A DNA stretch of 24,135 bases from an uncultured Eubacteriales bacterium (GCA_900318545.1 ONLC01000009.1:1-24135), one strand, 5' to 3'; shown: positions 14,594 through 22,133, numbered from the stretch's first letter. Made by a program: numbers and translations. The notes: generated by a model from the sequence alone, not told the origin.

Positions 14594-15838
14594 TTATCCG
14601 TATTTCCAGTAGCCCATTCTGCGTTCTGAACCTACAGGAGAATAACCCCAATAATATCTGCGTTTTGCCCAATAATTAGGAGTATAAGACTGCTCATCAC
14701 AGAAAAGCTCGTCCTGAATCTGTTCATGTACGTCATCTGCCTGAACAGGGATTTCAACATCTTCTTCCCTCTGATGCTCATTCACAGGCTCCTCACGAAC
14801 GCCCTCTTCAATAGCAGGAAAAGAAGTGCTCTCAGGCTCAATCACAGCAGGAACTGTTATCATAAGCGGTCTTATTCTTGCGGGCATCGATCTTTCCTCA
14901 TGCCGTTTGTTGACATCGGTAATCTCGGGCTTTACGCTCTCTTTAGCAGGTGGTATTGTTTCAGCATTTGTAGCGATGTCCGTTAATGCTTCTGTATCAG
15001 CAGCTGCTTGTCCAACAGGCTCCTCATGGATAAGCTGCTCTGTATTTTCGGGTTCATTGATAACTTGTGTTTCCTCCGCAGGCACCTCCTCGGCTGTAAC
15101 ATCATCAGTTACTTTCTCTTTTGGAGTTCTCTGCTTTCTTGAGTCTTTATTAAAATAGATCTTTGAGTTATCATCGTTAAGCTTTATCCTGCCGGATTTC
15201 GTAAGCTCCAAGATCGCAAGAAATGTAGCTACCTTCTCGCTCTTGTCAACGACTCCGTCATAAAGCCCCGACATATCGCACTCACCCGAGCGGTAAAGCC
15301 TTTTGAGAACATATATAATCTTTGAAGTAACCGAAACTATCTTATGAGAAACGATCGGTTCAAACAGCTTTGCTCTAACAGGCTCTGTTTCTTTTACTTT
15401 TTTTGAGATTCCGAGATAAGCCTGCAAAAGCACCTCAGGTTCATGCTCACGGGTATAGGTCTTATTGACAGGCAGTGCCATAGGGGCTCTTACGAAGATA
15501 TTTCCTCCGACATAGCCTGTCTTTAGCTGCTCCGCTGCCATTTTTATAAGCGAATACTCAATAAGGCGGCCTTCAAGCTCTTTTTTGAGTACCTCGGCCT
15601 CTTCATCATGAGGCAGCAGCTGACAGGTCTTGATATACACAAGCCGTGCAGCCATTTCAAGGAACTCAGCCTCATACTCATGATCTACATATTCAAGCTG
15701 CTCCATATATTCAAGATACTGAGCTAAAAGCAACGATATCTCGATATCATAGATATTCATTTTATGCTTAGCAATAAGCGTAAGCAGCAGATCAAGAGGC
15801 CCCTCAAAGGTATCAAGCCTGAACTGTGCGGTCGTCAT
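14594..15838 (-). CDS. scpA: Segregation and condensation protein A with long C-terminal extension
   Basis: Kleisin subunit of the bacterial SMC complex, bridging SMC heads and binding ScpB. Residues 1-235 match a complete ScpA: the N-terminal domain with RLDTFEGPLDLLLTLIAKHKMNIYDI (7-32), a middle helix region, and a C-terminal winged helix (about 161-231). Usual ScpA proteins end near residue 250. This one continues to 414 with an acidic, Pro/Glu-rich, probably disordered segment (232-385) and a short aromatic/basic tail (about 386-414, with NYWAKRRYYWGY and GYWKYG). The reading frame is open throughout, so the extension is real coding sequence. Start: AAAGGA 12 bases before the ATG. It begins 24 bases after the M50 protease stop. 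Confidence 0.93.
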   Translation of the reverse strand: MTTAQFRLDTFEGPLDLLLTLIAKHKMNIYDIEISLLLAQYLEYMEQLEYVDHEYEAEFLEMAARLVYIKTCQLLPHDEEAEVLKKELEGRLIEYSLIKMAAEQLKTGYVGGNIFVRAPMALPVNKTYTREHEPEVLLQAYLGISKKVKETEPVRAKLFEPIVSHKIVSVTSKIIYVLKRLYRSGECDMSGLYDGVVDKSEKVATFLAILELTKSGRIKLNDDNSKIYFNKDSRKQRTPKEKVTDDVTAEEVPAEETQVINEPENTEQLIHEEPVGQAAADTEALTDIATNAETIPPAKESVKPEITDVNKRHEERSMPARIRPLMITVPAVIEPESTSFPAIEEGVREEPVNEHQREEDVEIPVQADDVHEQIQDELFCDEQSYTPNYWAKRRYYWGYSPVGSERRMGYWKYG

Positions 15839-15862
15839 ATATCAGAAAAGTCCTTTCAAGCA

Positions 15863-16561
15863 CTATTTAATAAGTGAATTGAATATCGGGTCAACCCAGC
15901 CTGTCAAGAAATCCATAAAATTAAAAAGCTGTCCCTGTACCCAGCCAAGTGGTCTGTTAAGTATGCCTGAAACAAGCAGTATCATAAAACCAATAGTTAT
16001 ATAAAACTGGTTCTGGCGCATGAACTTATCAAATTTGGGACCTGTGAAATAATTTAGAATCTTCTCTCCGTCAAGTGGAAATATCGGTATCAGATTAAAA
16101 ACTGCCAGACCGATATTAATTGCTGTGAACCACCAGAAAATTTCAGCAACATAGTACATTGCCTGAGATGGATCGCCGCCGCCGAGAGAAGTCAGGCTAT
16201 TTGTATACTGAACAATATAAATACGATAAAAAAGCTTCTCCAGTATAATCCCGATAAACGCCATTATAAAATTTGAAGCAGGACCTGCAGCAGCAGTAAG
16301 TGCAAGGTCACGTCTGTAGTGCTTGAAGCGATTGGAATTAATCTGTACAGGTTTACCCCAGCCAAAGCCGGCGAAAAAGAGTGCGATAGCTCCCAAAGGA
16401 TCAATATGAGCAACAGGATTGAGAGTTAGCCTGTTCTGATATCTTGGAGTTTCATCACCAAGCTTAGTGGCTGCCCACGCATGAGCAAACTCATGGATAG
16501 GCGTACACATAAATATAATCATTAATCTTGTTCCATATTTTATCAGAGTTGTCTGATCCAT
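15863..16561 (-). CDS. Site-2-protease-like M50 membrane metallopeptidase
   Basis: Polytopic membrane zinc protease of the short M50 (YwhC/SpoIVFB-like) type. The zinc-binding HEFAH motif (H23-H27) is in the first helix. The third-ligand motif NLIPIFPLDGEK (156-167, with D164) is in a later helix, and AAGPASNFIMA (91-101) matches the family's conserved loop. At 232 residues it lacks PDZ and CBS domains. Its substrate is unknown. It is the first gene of the run leading into scpA and has its own promoter at 16626-16654. The ATG at 16561 has AAAGGA 13 bases upstream, slightly long; another ATG closer to that SD is out of frame. Confidence 0.92.
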   Translation of the reverse strand: MDQTTLIKYGTRLMIIFMCTPIHEFAHAWAATKLGDETPRYQNRLTLNPVAHIDPLGAIALFFAGFGWGKPVQINSNRFKHYRRDLALTAAAGPASNFIMAFIGIILEKLFYRIYIVQYTNSLTSLGGGDPSQAMYYVAEIFWWFTAINIGLAVFNLIPIFPLDGEKILNYFTGPKFDKFMRQNQFYITIGFMILLVSGILNRPLGWVQGQLFNFMDFLTGWVDPIFNSLIK

Positions 16562-16625
16562 AAAACCATACTGTTCCTTTCATTCTGATAAGCGTATCAC
16601 TAAAATGACAACACTACACAGATTT

Positions 16626-16654
16626 ATTATACACCATATTCGGATAAATTTCAA
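16626..16654 (-). promoter_or_regulatory. Promoter of the M50-scpA-scpB-...-rluB operon
   Basis: On the minus strand, TTGAAA (16649-16654), a 17-base spacer and TATAAT (16626-16631), about 64 bases before the M50 start. I see no terminator until rluB, so seven genes may share it. Confidence 0.75.
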
Positions 16655-16735
16655 GGGATTTTATACTCAAAATTGTGTTCTTTCGTGCAAAATATTGTGA
16701 TAATCATAAAAAAATAAAAAAATTATGAAAAGGGC

Positions 16736-16764
16736 TTGCAATTTAAATTCAGATATGCTATAAT
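16736..16764 (+). promoter_or_regulatory. Promoter of rpmB
   Basis: TTGCAA (16736-16741), a 17-base spacer and TATAAT (16759-16764) preceded by TGC (extended -10). It is strong by consensus, as expected for a ribosomal protein gene. Confidence 0.85.
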
Positions 16765-16808
16765 ACTAAATGTTATGGACTTAGTATCTTAAATTTAGTC
16801 AAAGGAGG
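16765..16808 (+). promoter_or_regulatory. rpmB 5' leader with two competing hairpins
   Basis: The short leader holds three related segments: ACTAAAT (16765-16771), TTAGTA (16781-16786) and ATTTAGT (16793-16799). The first can pair with either of the others: TACTAA with TTAGTA (6 bp) or ACTAAAT with ATTTAGT (7 bp). The second pairing ends just before the SD AAAGGAGG (16801-16808). This could be an autoregulatory leader. The stems are AT-rich and weak, and the first arm overlaps the transcription start region. Confidence 0.35.
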
Positions 16809-16817
16809 TGCAGCCTA

Positions 16818-17003
16818 ATGGCAAAGTGTGATTTTTGCGGTAAGGGCGTTACTTTCGGAATTAAGGTTTCTCACTCTCACAGAAGAACCAACAGAGCATG
16901 GAAGCCAAACGTTAAGAGGGTAAAGGCTGTTGTAAACGGCACTCCCTGTCACGTTTATGCTTGCACAAGATGTCTGCGTTCCGGTAAGGTCGAGAGAGCA
17001 TAA
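16818..17003 (+). CDS. rpmB: 50S ribosomal protein L28
   Basis: A small basic protein of the large ribosomal subunit, 61 residues. It starts with MAKCDFCGKG and contains the conserved VSHSHRRTNRAWKPNVKRV. Two CxxC pairs (C4/C7 and C49/C52) make it the zinc-binding (C+) form, which in some bacteria is paired with a zinc-free paralogue under zinc limitation. Start: AAAGGAGG 9 bases before the ATG. It is monocistronic, with its own promoter and terminator, and divergent from the M50-scpA operon. Confidence 0.97.
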   Translation: MAKCDFCGKGVTFGIKVSHSHRRTNRAWKPNVKRVKAVVNGTPCHVYACTRCLRSGKVERA

Positions 17004-17058
17004 TTACGAACAGCGTTTTGTATCAGTATAGTCTGACAACGCACTAAAGAGGAAAACC

Positions 17059-17082
17059 GACCGACTTATGTCGGTCTTTTTT
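17059..17082 (+). terminator. rpmB terminator
   Basis: Stem GACCGAC (17059-17065)/GTCGGTC (17070-17076), loop of four, followed by six T (17077-17082). Confidence 0.88.
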
Positions 17083-17090
17083 CATGCACA

Positions 17091-17117
17091 AAAAGGCTCC
17101 CTGTTAGGGAGCCTTTT
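17091..17117 (-). terminator. Terminator of the LtaS-like gene
   Basis: A 12-base-pair perfect stem AAAAGGCTCCCT (17091-17102)/AGGGAGCCTTTT (17106-17117) with a 3-base loop. The U tract of the minus-strand transcript is formed by the stem's own final bases. It faces the rpmB terminator. Confidence 0.85.
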
Positions 17118-17119
17118 AT

Positions 17120-19432
17120 TTATGCGGATAATCTTCCGTAATTATGACGTTTTTCAGGCGGAGCAAACGGAGTCTGCTCAACAGAAGGCAGCTGTTCAGG
17201 CTTCATAGATGTATCAAAGCCGCCGTCTACCTTATCGATCATATCAAAGTAAATGATCGCATTTGAGATATCTATTCTCTCATTTGCATACTCGGAATAA
17301 GATGAAATGTACGCCTCGTCAACAACTCCGTCATTTATCCTGTCATCAATCGCTGACTGACAGTAATCAGATTCATCAACAGATTTGAAAATACCATGTA
17401 CTGTATCATCATAGATAAGGTTCGGAGTATCCTTATAGACCTGATTGCAGGAGATCTTTGTCATTACATTTTCATAATTCGTAAGATCAAAGTACTTATC
17501 CTTCTGGCTGTCATAGTAAACAGTATCGGTTACAAAGTTTCCGTTCGGGAAAATAACTACGTTTTCCTCGCCCTCAGGGATAGATAAAACATCGTGACCA
17601 AGAGCATACTTATTGTAGAAGCCAAACATATTTCCAAGTGTTGGCTGTATATCATACATACCCATTACCTGATCGAATTCCTTCGGCTCGTACTCACCGC
17701 CCTTGCTCCAGAGTATGAACGGCACCTTCCTGTTAAGATTATAGTAGTAGTCATCAACAGGAGTATAGCCGGGGTCATCCTCAGTAAGAACAGTATCGGT
17801 GAAGGGATCATAGTTGATATATCTGTCATATTCCTCGGCCTTGACCTTAGCATCGTGGTCACCGTAGATAACTACGACTGTATCATCAAGAAGTCCCTGC
17901 TTTTCAAGGTCAGACATAAACTGTCCAAGGGCTTCATCGGCATAATGAACAGACTTAAAATACGAGCCAAGCTTAGTACCCTCAAGGAAGTCAGCTGACA
18001 TTTCCTCGTAAAGACCTGTATCCTCATTATACTTCTGGTATTTGAAATCGACCTCAAAGTCGCTGACACGTTCGATATCGGTAAACGGTGTATGATTTGT
18101 AAGCATTATCATAACACCGAACCACTTATCATTTTCTTTTGAGATATCCTCTATCTTAGGGACAGCCTGCCTAAAAAATGATTTATCTGAAAGTCCGAGA
18201 CCTATAGTTTCGTCTATATCAAAGTCAGTTGTATAATTGTAGAACCTATCATATCCAAGCGATGAATGAAGGTTCATTCTGTTCCAGAAGGTACCGTTGT
18301 TTGCGTGCATACTGAACACATAATAGCCGAGATCCTTCATCATTTTCTGAGTTGTGCAGTAATCTCTGTCCCAATAGTTGATAGCAACTGTACCGCTCGA
18401 TGCAGGCATCAGGGACGATGAGAACGTAAACTCACTGTCAGAGCTTGTACCTACGCTCTCCTGAGCATAGAAGTTCGAGAAATAAAGGCCCTCTCTTGCA
18501 AGCTTATTAAGGTTTGGAGTAAGCTCCTCGCCGTTGATATATGTATCCATACAGAACTGCTGAATGCTCTCTGCGTGGATAGCTATAACGTTCTTGTTCT
18601 TAAAAATGTTTGTATAATCGTTCTTTTTGACCTCTTCGGCATCGGTCTTGGTTTTGTCCTCATAGAATTTGGTGAAAGCCTCTTCGCTTTCATCATAGCC
18701 GAAAACCATATTGATCTCAGCGTTGATCGTTGATACGATATCACTTGCCTGATAGGTATACAGACCGAACGTACCCATTACATACTCTCTGTTCCACTGC
18801 TTAGCTAAACGAGAATAATCCGTACCCGTCAGAAGCAGGCAGCATATACCTGCAAAGCCAAATGAAGTACAAAGTGTAGCAAGACCGTACTTTCTTCTCT
18901 GCTTTTTTTCACGCTCCTGAGTAACATAATCTCTTGTCCTCTTTTTGATAAGGAAGTACGCTACTATCATAGCAGGCAGCTGCCAGATGAAAATAAGATC
19001 CTTTGCCTCCATAATATTCTCTGTGACAGCGTTCATAACGCCTGTCAGCTGTGAGGCTGTTGAAATAAGCGATACTGAAATAAAGGATTTGTAATTCGTA
19101 AAGTATATCGAGTTCGATACACAAAGCACTACAAATATAAATGAGAATATCATCAGATAGATAAACTGCTTCTTAGGCTTTTTGAACAGGTATGAGAAAA
19201 CTGTCCAGAACAGAACAAGTGCTATATCTGCAAGCAGAGGCTTGATCTGATTATATTCAAACTTTACTGTGAATGCTCTGAGCAAAAATGCATTGAACAC
19301 CGATGAAAATATAAATACCATTACAAGCAGATTGTTCAGTGCATAGCTTTTGAAAGCTTTCGGTATCTTTTTTATCTTCTCAACCACAGGCAAACGGGCC
19401 GAAACCCTTTTTCCCCCTTTCGTTATACTCAT
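17120..19432 (-). CDS. LtaS-like membrane sulfatase (phosphoglycerol transferase family)
   Basis: Membrane enzyme of the alkaline phosphatase superfamily related to lipoteichoic acid synthase, which polymerises glycerol phosphate from phosphatidylglycerol outside the cell. The N-terminal half has about five hydrophobic helices (31-54, 66-83, 90-110, 145-162, 185-202). The extracellular sulfatase domain spans about 280-640. Visible active-site elements are HAESIQ (metal ligand E288), GTSSDSEF (328-335) and YGDHD (D525, H526). S. aureus LtaS, from memory, has GKTSD, placing a serine (S330) where its catalytic threonine is. A C-terminal extension (about 640-770) ends in a Pro-rich tail. No SD precedes the ATG at 19432. 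An internal AAAGGG and an in-frame TTG near 19393 give an alternative start. The polymer made is unknown. Confidence 0.88.
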   Translation of the reverse strand: MSITKGGKRVSARLPVVEKIKKIPKAFKSYALNNLLVMVFIFSSVFNAFLLRAFTVKFEYNQIKPLLADIALVLFWTVFSYLFKKPKKQFIYLMIFSFIFVVLCVSNSIYFTNYKSFISVSLISTASQLTGVMNAVTENIMEAKDLIFIWQLPAMIVAYFLIKKRTRDYVTQEREKKQRRKYGLATLCTSFGFAGICCLLLTGTDYSRLAKQWNREYVMGTFGLYTYQASDIVSTINAEINMVFGYDESEEAFTKFYEDKTKTDAEEVKKNDYTNIFKNKNVIAIHAESIQQFCMDTYINGEELTPNLNKLAREGLYFSNFYAQESVGTSSDSEFTFSSSLMPASSGTVAINYWDRDYCTTQKMMKDLGYYVFSMHANNGTFWNRMNLHSSLGYDRFYNYTTDFDIDETIGLGLSDKSFFRQAVPKIEDISKENDKWFGVMIMLTNHTPFTDIERVSDFEVDFKYQKYNEDTGLYEEMSADFLEGTKLGSYFKSVHYADEALGQFMSDLEKQGLLDDTVVVIYGDHDAKVKAEEYDRYINYDPFTDTVLTEDDPGYTPVDDYYYNLNRKVPFILWSKGGEYEPKEFDQVMGMYDIQPTLGNMFGFYNKYALGHDVLSIPEGEENVVIFPNGNFVTDTVYYDSQKDKYFDLTNYENVMTKISCNQVYKDTPNLIYDDTVHGIFKSVDESDYCQSAIDDRINDGVVDEAYISSYSEYANERIDISNAIIYFDMIDKVDGGFDTSMKPEQLPSVEQTPFAPPEKRHNYGRLSA

Positions 19433-19466
19433 ATATAAAACGCAAATATTCTTTCAGATATGTTAT

Positions 19467-19495
19467 ATTGTACACTTACACTCAGCTTTTGTCAA
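19467..19495 (-). promoter_or_regulatory. Promoter of the LtaS-like gene
   Basis: On the minus strand, a consensus TTGACA (19490-19495), a 17-base spacer and TACAAT (19467-19472), about 34 bases before the annotated start. Confidence 0.75.
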
Positions 19496-19504
19496 CACAA
19501 AAGC
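19485..19504. repeat. Inverted repeat over the LtaS-like -35 box (possible operator)
   Basis: GCTTTTGT (19485-19492), CAAC, ACAAAAGC (19497-19504): a perfect 8-base inverted repeat that contains the -35 hexamer. No T run follows, so it is not a terminator. It shares the core TTTTGTCAAC with a second inverted repeat in the divergent HAD promoter. Apart from these two, I see no further signal in the gap between the genes. Confidence 0.5.
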
Positions 19505-19669
19505 CCAAATTTTCAGCTAAATTTCACTTTTGACATCTAATTGTAAAACATAATTGGTGCTTTTTAACAAGAGTTTTAACAGTTGTATCCGTTTTGTTCA
19601 AATAGTTCGGAAAATGTGTAATTATTTATATTATTTCCGCCAAAGTTTTTTGAGGACTGATCTTTTTGA

Positions 19670-19698
19670 TTGATTTTGTCAACAAAATGAATTATAAT
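19670..19698 (+). promoter_or_regulatory. Promoter of the HAD phosphatase gene
   Basis: TTGATT (19670-19675), a 17-base spacer and TATAAT (19693-19698). The -10 box overlaps an upstream in-frame ATG at 19697, which therefore cannot be the start codon. Confidence 0.7.
19673..19688. repeat. Inverted repeat inside the HAD promoter (possible operator)
   Basis: ATTTTGT (19673-19679), CA, ACAAAAT (19682-19688): a perfect 7-base inverted repeat between the -35 and -10 boxes, where a bound repressor would block polymerase. It shares its core with the repeat at 19485-19504. Confidence 0.45.
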
Positions 19699-19729
19699 GA
19701 TACTATCAAAGCAAATGAGGTACGCTCTT

Positions 19730-20515
19730 ATGATAAAACTTATCGCAACTGATATGGACGGAACACTTCTTGACGATAAAAAGAACCTGCCCGAGGAGTT
19801 TGATGATGTACTCAAAGCTCTGTTCAGCAGGAAGATCAAGTTTGTTATTGCTAGCGGAAGAAGCTTCTGCGCTCTGAAAGAACAGTTTAAGGACTATCTT
19901 TCCGATATGAGCTTTATCTGCGATAACGGGGCTTTTGTTGTGGACTGCGGTGAGGTTATCTACGCAGACCGTCTTGACAATGATACGATAAGAAATTGCA
20001 TTGATCTTTGCGATAAATACGGCTATACTGTGCTTTTATGCGGTAAAAACGGTACTTGGCACAATGCAAAGTCAGCCGCTGCACAGCATGAAATTGACCT
20101 TTACTACAATAATCAGATCAGGGTCGATGACCTTACAGCCGTTGATGACGAGATCTTCAAGCTGGCTGTTTATGAGGACAACGGCATTGAAAATGACGGC
20201 TGCATTAAGCTTACGGATATGTTTGCCGGGCACTGCAACGTTCAGCTTTCGGGAAAATACTGGGTGGATATTATGCCGCTGGGAGCTACTAAGGGCACAG
20301 CACTTAAAAGGCTTGAAAACAGAATGGGAATAGACTACGAAGAAACAATGGCTTTCGGTGACTATCTTAATGATGTGGATATGCTCAATAACTCATATTA
20401 CAGCTTTGCTATGTCTAATGCGCATAGTTCAGTGAAAGAAGCGGCAAACTTCATAACGGGCTCAAACAATGAGAACTATGTGATGAAGGAAATAAAAAAA
20501 TACTGCAATATATAA
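19730..20515 (+). CDS. Cof-type HAD-IIB family phosphatase
   Basis: Haloacid dehalogenase-superfamily hydrolase, probably a sugar-phosphate or nucleotide-phosphate phosphatase of the YidA/Cof group; the substrate is unknown. All four motifs are visible in the 261 residues: I, DMDGT (D8 nucleophile, D10); II, ASGRS (S42); III, ATKGT (K188); and IV, GDYLND (D211, D215). A cap domain lies between II and III (about 85-185). The ATG at 19730 is chosen because GAGG lies 9 bases upstream. The open frame reaches back to an ATG at 19697, but that lies inside the -10 box. Monocistronic. Confidence 0.93.
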   Translation: MIKLIATDMDGTLLDDKKNLPEEFDDVLKALFSRKIKFVIASGRSFCALKEQFKDYLSDMSFICDNGAFVVDCGEVIYADRLDNDTIRNCIDLCDKYGYTVLLCGKNGTWHNAKSAAAQHEIDLYYNNQIRVDDLTAVDDEIFKLAVYEDNGIENDGCIKLTDMFAGHCNVQLSGKYWVDIMPLGATKGTALKRLENRMGIDYEETMAFGDYLNDVDMLNNSYYSFAMSNAHSSVKEAANFITGSNNENYVMKEIKKYCNI

Positions 20516-20548
20516 AAATAAGCTTTCGCTAACTGCGAGAGCTTATTT
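20516..20548. terminator. Bidirectional terminator between HAD and small membrane gene
   Basis: A 14-base-pair stem (20516-20529 with 20535-20548), broken by a single G-U type pair, around a TAACT loop. The A-rich and T-rich ends serve both directions. The stop codon of the convergent small gene (20543-20545) lies inside the stem. Confidence 0.8.
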
Positions 20549-20794
20549 CATTTCAGTATCATTATTGTCGGTCGGGTCTTCGGTCTGACCTGCTTTTTTT
20601 AGCTTCCATGCCCTGATAAGCTTCTGAATAAGCAGAGTTGACAGCGAGCCCGTCAGTATTGACGGTATAACAAGGGCTGTGACCTCGATCACGTTGGATA
20701 CGTTCATCGTGGAGAGCAAAACGCCCAGAAAAATATAGTATACCCCCATTATTACTGCGAGCAGAACAACATAAGTATTTATCTTGTCTTTCAT
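20543..20794 (-). CDS. Small two-helix membrane protein, unknown function
   Basis: Not recognised. The 83 residues have two hydrophobic segments (about 9-27, VVLLAVIMGVYYIFLGVLL, and 35-57) and a short charged cytoplasmic-type tail (LKKAGQTEDPTDNNDTEMK). The ATG at 20794 is chosen because GAGG lies 9 bases upstream; an ATG two codons earlier is only 3 bases from it. A well-formed promoter (20815-20843) and a terminator support a real gene. The promoter is nearly identical to those of the two genes upstream on the same strand, which suggests shared control. Confidence 0.72.
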   Translation of the reverse strand: MKDKINTYVVLLAVIMGVYYIFLGVLLSTMNVSNVIEVTALVIPSILTGSLSTLLIQKLIRAWKLKKAGQTEDPTDNNDTEMK

Positions 20795-20814
20795 TATCAT
20801 CGACCTCGGTTTCT

Positions 20815-20843
20815 ATTATAGCACATTATTATGCGTTTGTAAA
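20815..20843 (-). promoter_or_regulatory. Promoter A of a three-member promoter family
   Basis: On the minus strand, TTTACA (20838-20843), a 17-base spacer ending TGTGC, and TATAAT (20815-20820). It closely resembles the promoters at 22075-22103 and 22611-22639. Confidence 0.75.
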
Positions 20844-20869
20844 GAGTCTGCACTTTTGATGAAAACAGC

Positions 20870-20893
20870 TCAGCCCCGATAATTCGGGGCTGA
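20870..20893 (-). terminator. Terminator of the dockerin gene
   Basis: Stem TCAGCCCCGA (20870-20879)/TCGGGGCTGA (20884-20893), loop TAAT; a short T-rich stretch follows on the minus strand. It lies 10 bases past the dockerin stop codon. Confidence 0.75.
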
Positions 20894-20903
20894 ATTTTAC
20901 TTA

Positions 20904-22052
20904 TTATCTGAGCTTGCTGTAGCCTATCAGATGCCTTTTGATAGCTGTTACATCAAGCATATCTACCTTGCCGTCACAGTTGGCATCGGCACAGTTGAGG
21001 GGATAAGCGCTCAGTGTATTGATATTCAGAAGATGCCTTTTTATGCGGGTTATATCTGTCAGACCGACCGTTCCGTTTTCGTCGGCATCACCGATGAGGT
21101 TCAGCTTGATCTTAGGGTCGGCTGTAAGCTCTCCTCCCTTTATCGTGACAGAATACTGCCGTGAAACAAAGCTGTCGGCTGAGGCGGTAAGGGTGTATGT
21201 GCCGTCAGCCAGCTCATCGGGCACGATAAAACAGCCGCTTTTATCGGTATTTATTATACTGCTTCCGCCCTTGCCCGAAAATGTAACAGCTGTGCTCTCG
21301 CCTGCAAGTGTGTTATCATCAGCCAGCAGGCCAACTTTATAAGGTGTCGAAGAACTGTAATATAATAAATCATCACAGCCATTGCACTCATAATGATCAA
21401 GTACATTTTCAGTCCAAGCATCTTTAGTCTTTACCTTTACCTGAGCCATAGGCATATAACAATCATTTACATTGCTACAACCACAACTAAATGATACGCC
21501 AAATTGCTTTTTATATGCTTTTTCAGCTTTTGATTCAGCTGTAGCTTTAATACCAACTAAAACATCATATTCAGGGTTAAATTCAGTTACATTTCCCCAA
21601 TAATCTACATCAGCAATATAACAACCCTTATGAGCATCATAACCATATGAAGGAAGATAACACCATTTATCGTAAGAAATTCCATAATCTGTGCAATTAT
21701 CTTTAGTTATCCACCACAATTTATACTCGTCAGGTACATTTTCAAGACTTCCATAATACCAACAGAGAAGATCATAAGTTGTACGACGCTGCCACCAACC
21801 ATCAGGATCTCTGTCAGGAGTTAATCTATTAGGACCGTAAGGACAATTTTCAGGATGACCACCATCATAGAATGAAACACTAGCCATCCAATAAGTCTTA
21901 GTCTGGTACTCAGCGTCATGATATACTGTTTTATAAACAGGTGACCAATTATGTATGTGAGAAGATGCTGCATCAACAGTTTTGGTATGTAAACCAAAAG
22001 GCTGTACCGATACCGCTAAAGCAAAAACTATAAGCAATAAAAGTTTTTTCAT
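20904..22052 (-). CDS. Secreted protein with Cys/Trp-rich N-terminal module and type I dockerin
   Basis: Probable cellulosome-type or cell-surface component of 382 residues. Residues 1-28 are a signal peptide. About 30-235 is an unrecognised module, rich in Trp, Tyr and Cys, that opens with HIHNWSPVYKTVYHDAEYQTKTYW and closes with KDAWTENVLDHYECNGC. About 237-317 looks like a small beta-sandwich of the carboxypeptidase-regulatory type. Residues 321-382 are a dockerin with two calcium loops (GDADENGTVGLTD and ADANCDGKVDMLD), each followed by I-x-R/K-x-K-R-H-L-type helices, which would bind a cohesin. No catalytic domain is evident. DNA for the first two thirds is clearly AT-richer than the rest (finding below). 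Start: GGGAG 5 bases before the ATG. Confidence 0.9.
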   Translation of the reverse strand: MKKLLLLIVFALAVSVQPFGLHTKTVDAASSHIHNWSPVYKTVYHDAEYQTKTYWMASVSFYDGGHPENCPYGPNRLTPDRDPDGWWQRRTTYDLLCWYYGSLENVPDEYKLWWITKDNCTDYGISYDKWCYLPSYGYDAHKGCYIADVDYWGNVTEFNPEYDVLVGIKATAESKAEKAYKKQFGVSFSCGCSNVNDCYMPMAQVKVKTKDAWTENVLDHYECNGCDDLLYYSSSTPYKVGLLADDNTLAGESTAVTFSGKGGSSIINTDKSGCFIVPDELADGTYTLTASADSFVSRQYSVTIKGGELTADPKIKLNLIGDADENGTVGLTDITRIKRHLLNINTLSAYPLNCADANCDGKVDMLDVTAIKRHLIGYSKLR

Positions 22053-22074
22053 AGTATCTCCCCCTATAAGGAGT

Positions 22075-22103
22075 ATTATAGCACATAAATTTACGTTTGT
22101 AAA
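22075..22103 (-). promoter_or_regulatory. Promoter B (dockerin gene)
   Basis: On the minus strand, TTTACA (22098-22103), 17 bases ending TGTGC, and TATAAT (22075-22080), 22 bases before the dockerin ATG. Confidence 0.78.
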
Positions 22104-22133
22104 TAGTTTCCATTTCTTATCTTCTTATAACTA

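Noticed and set aside
19697..19729. Upstream in-frame ATG giving a longer HAD protein
   Set aside because: The ATG lies in the -10 box of the promoter and has no SD; the ATG at 19730 has one at 9 bases.
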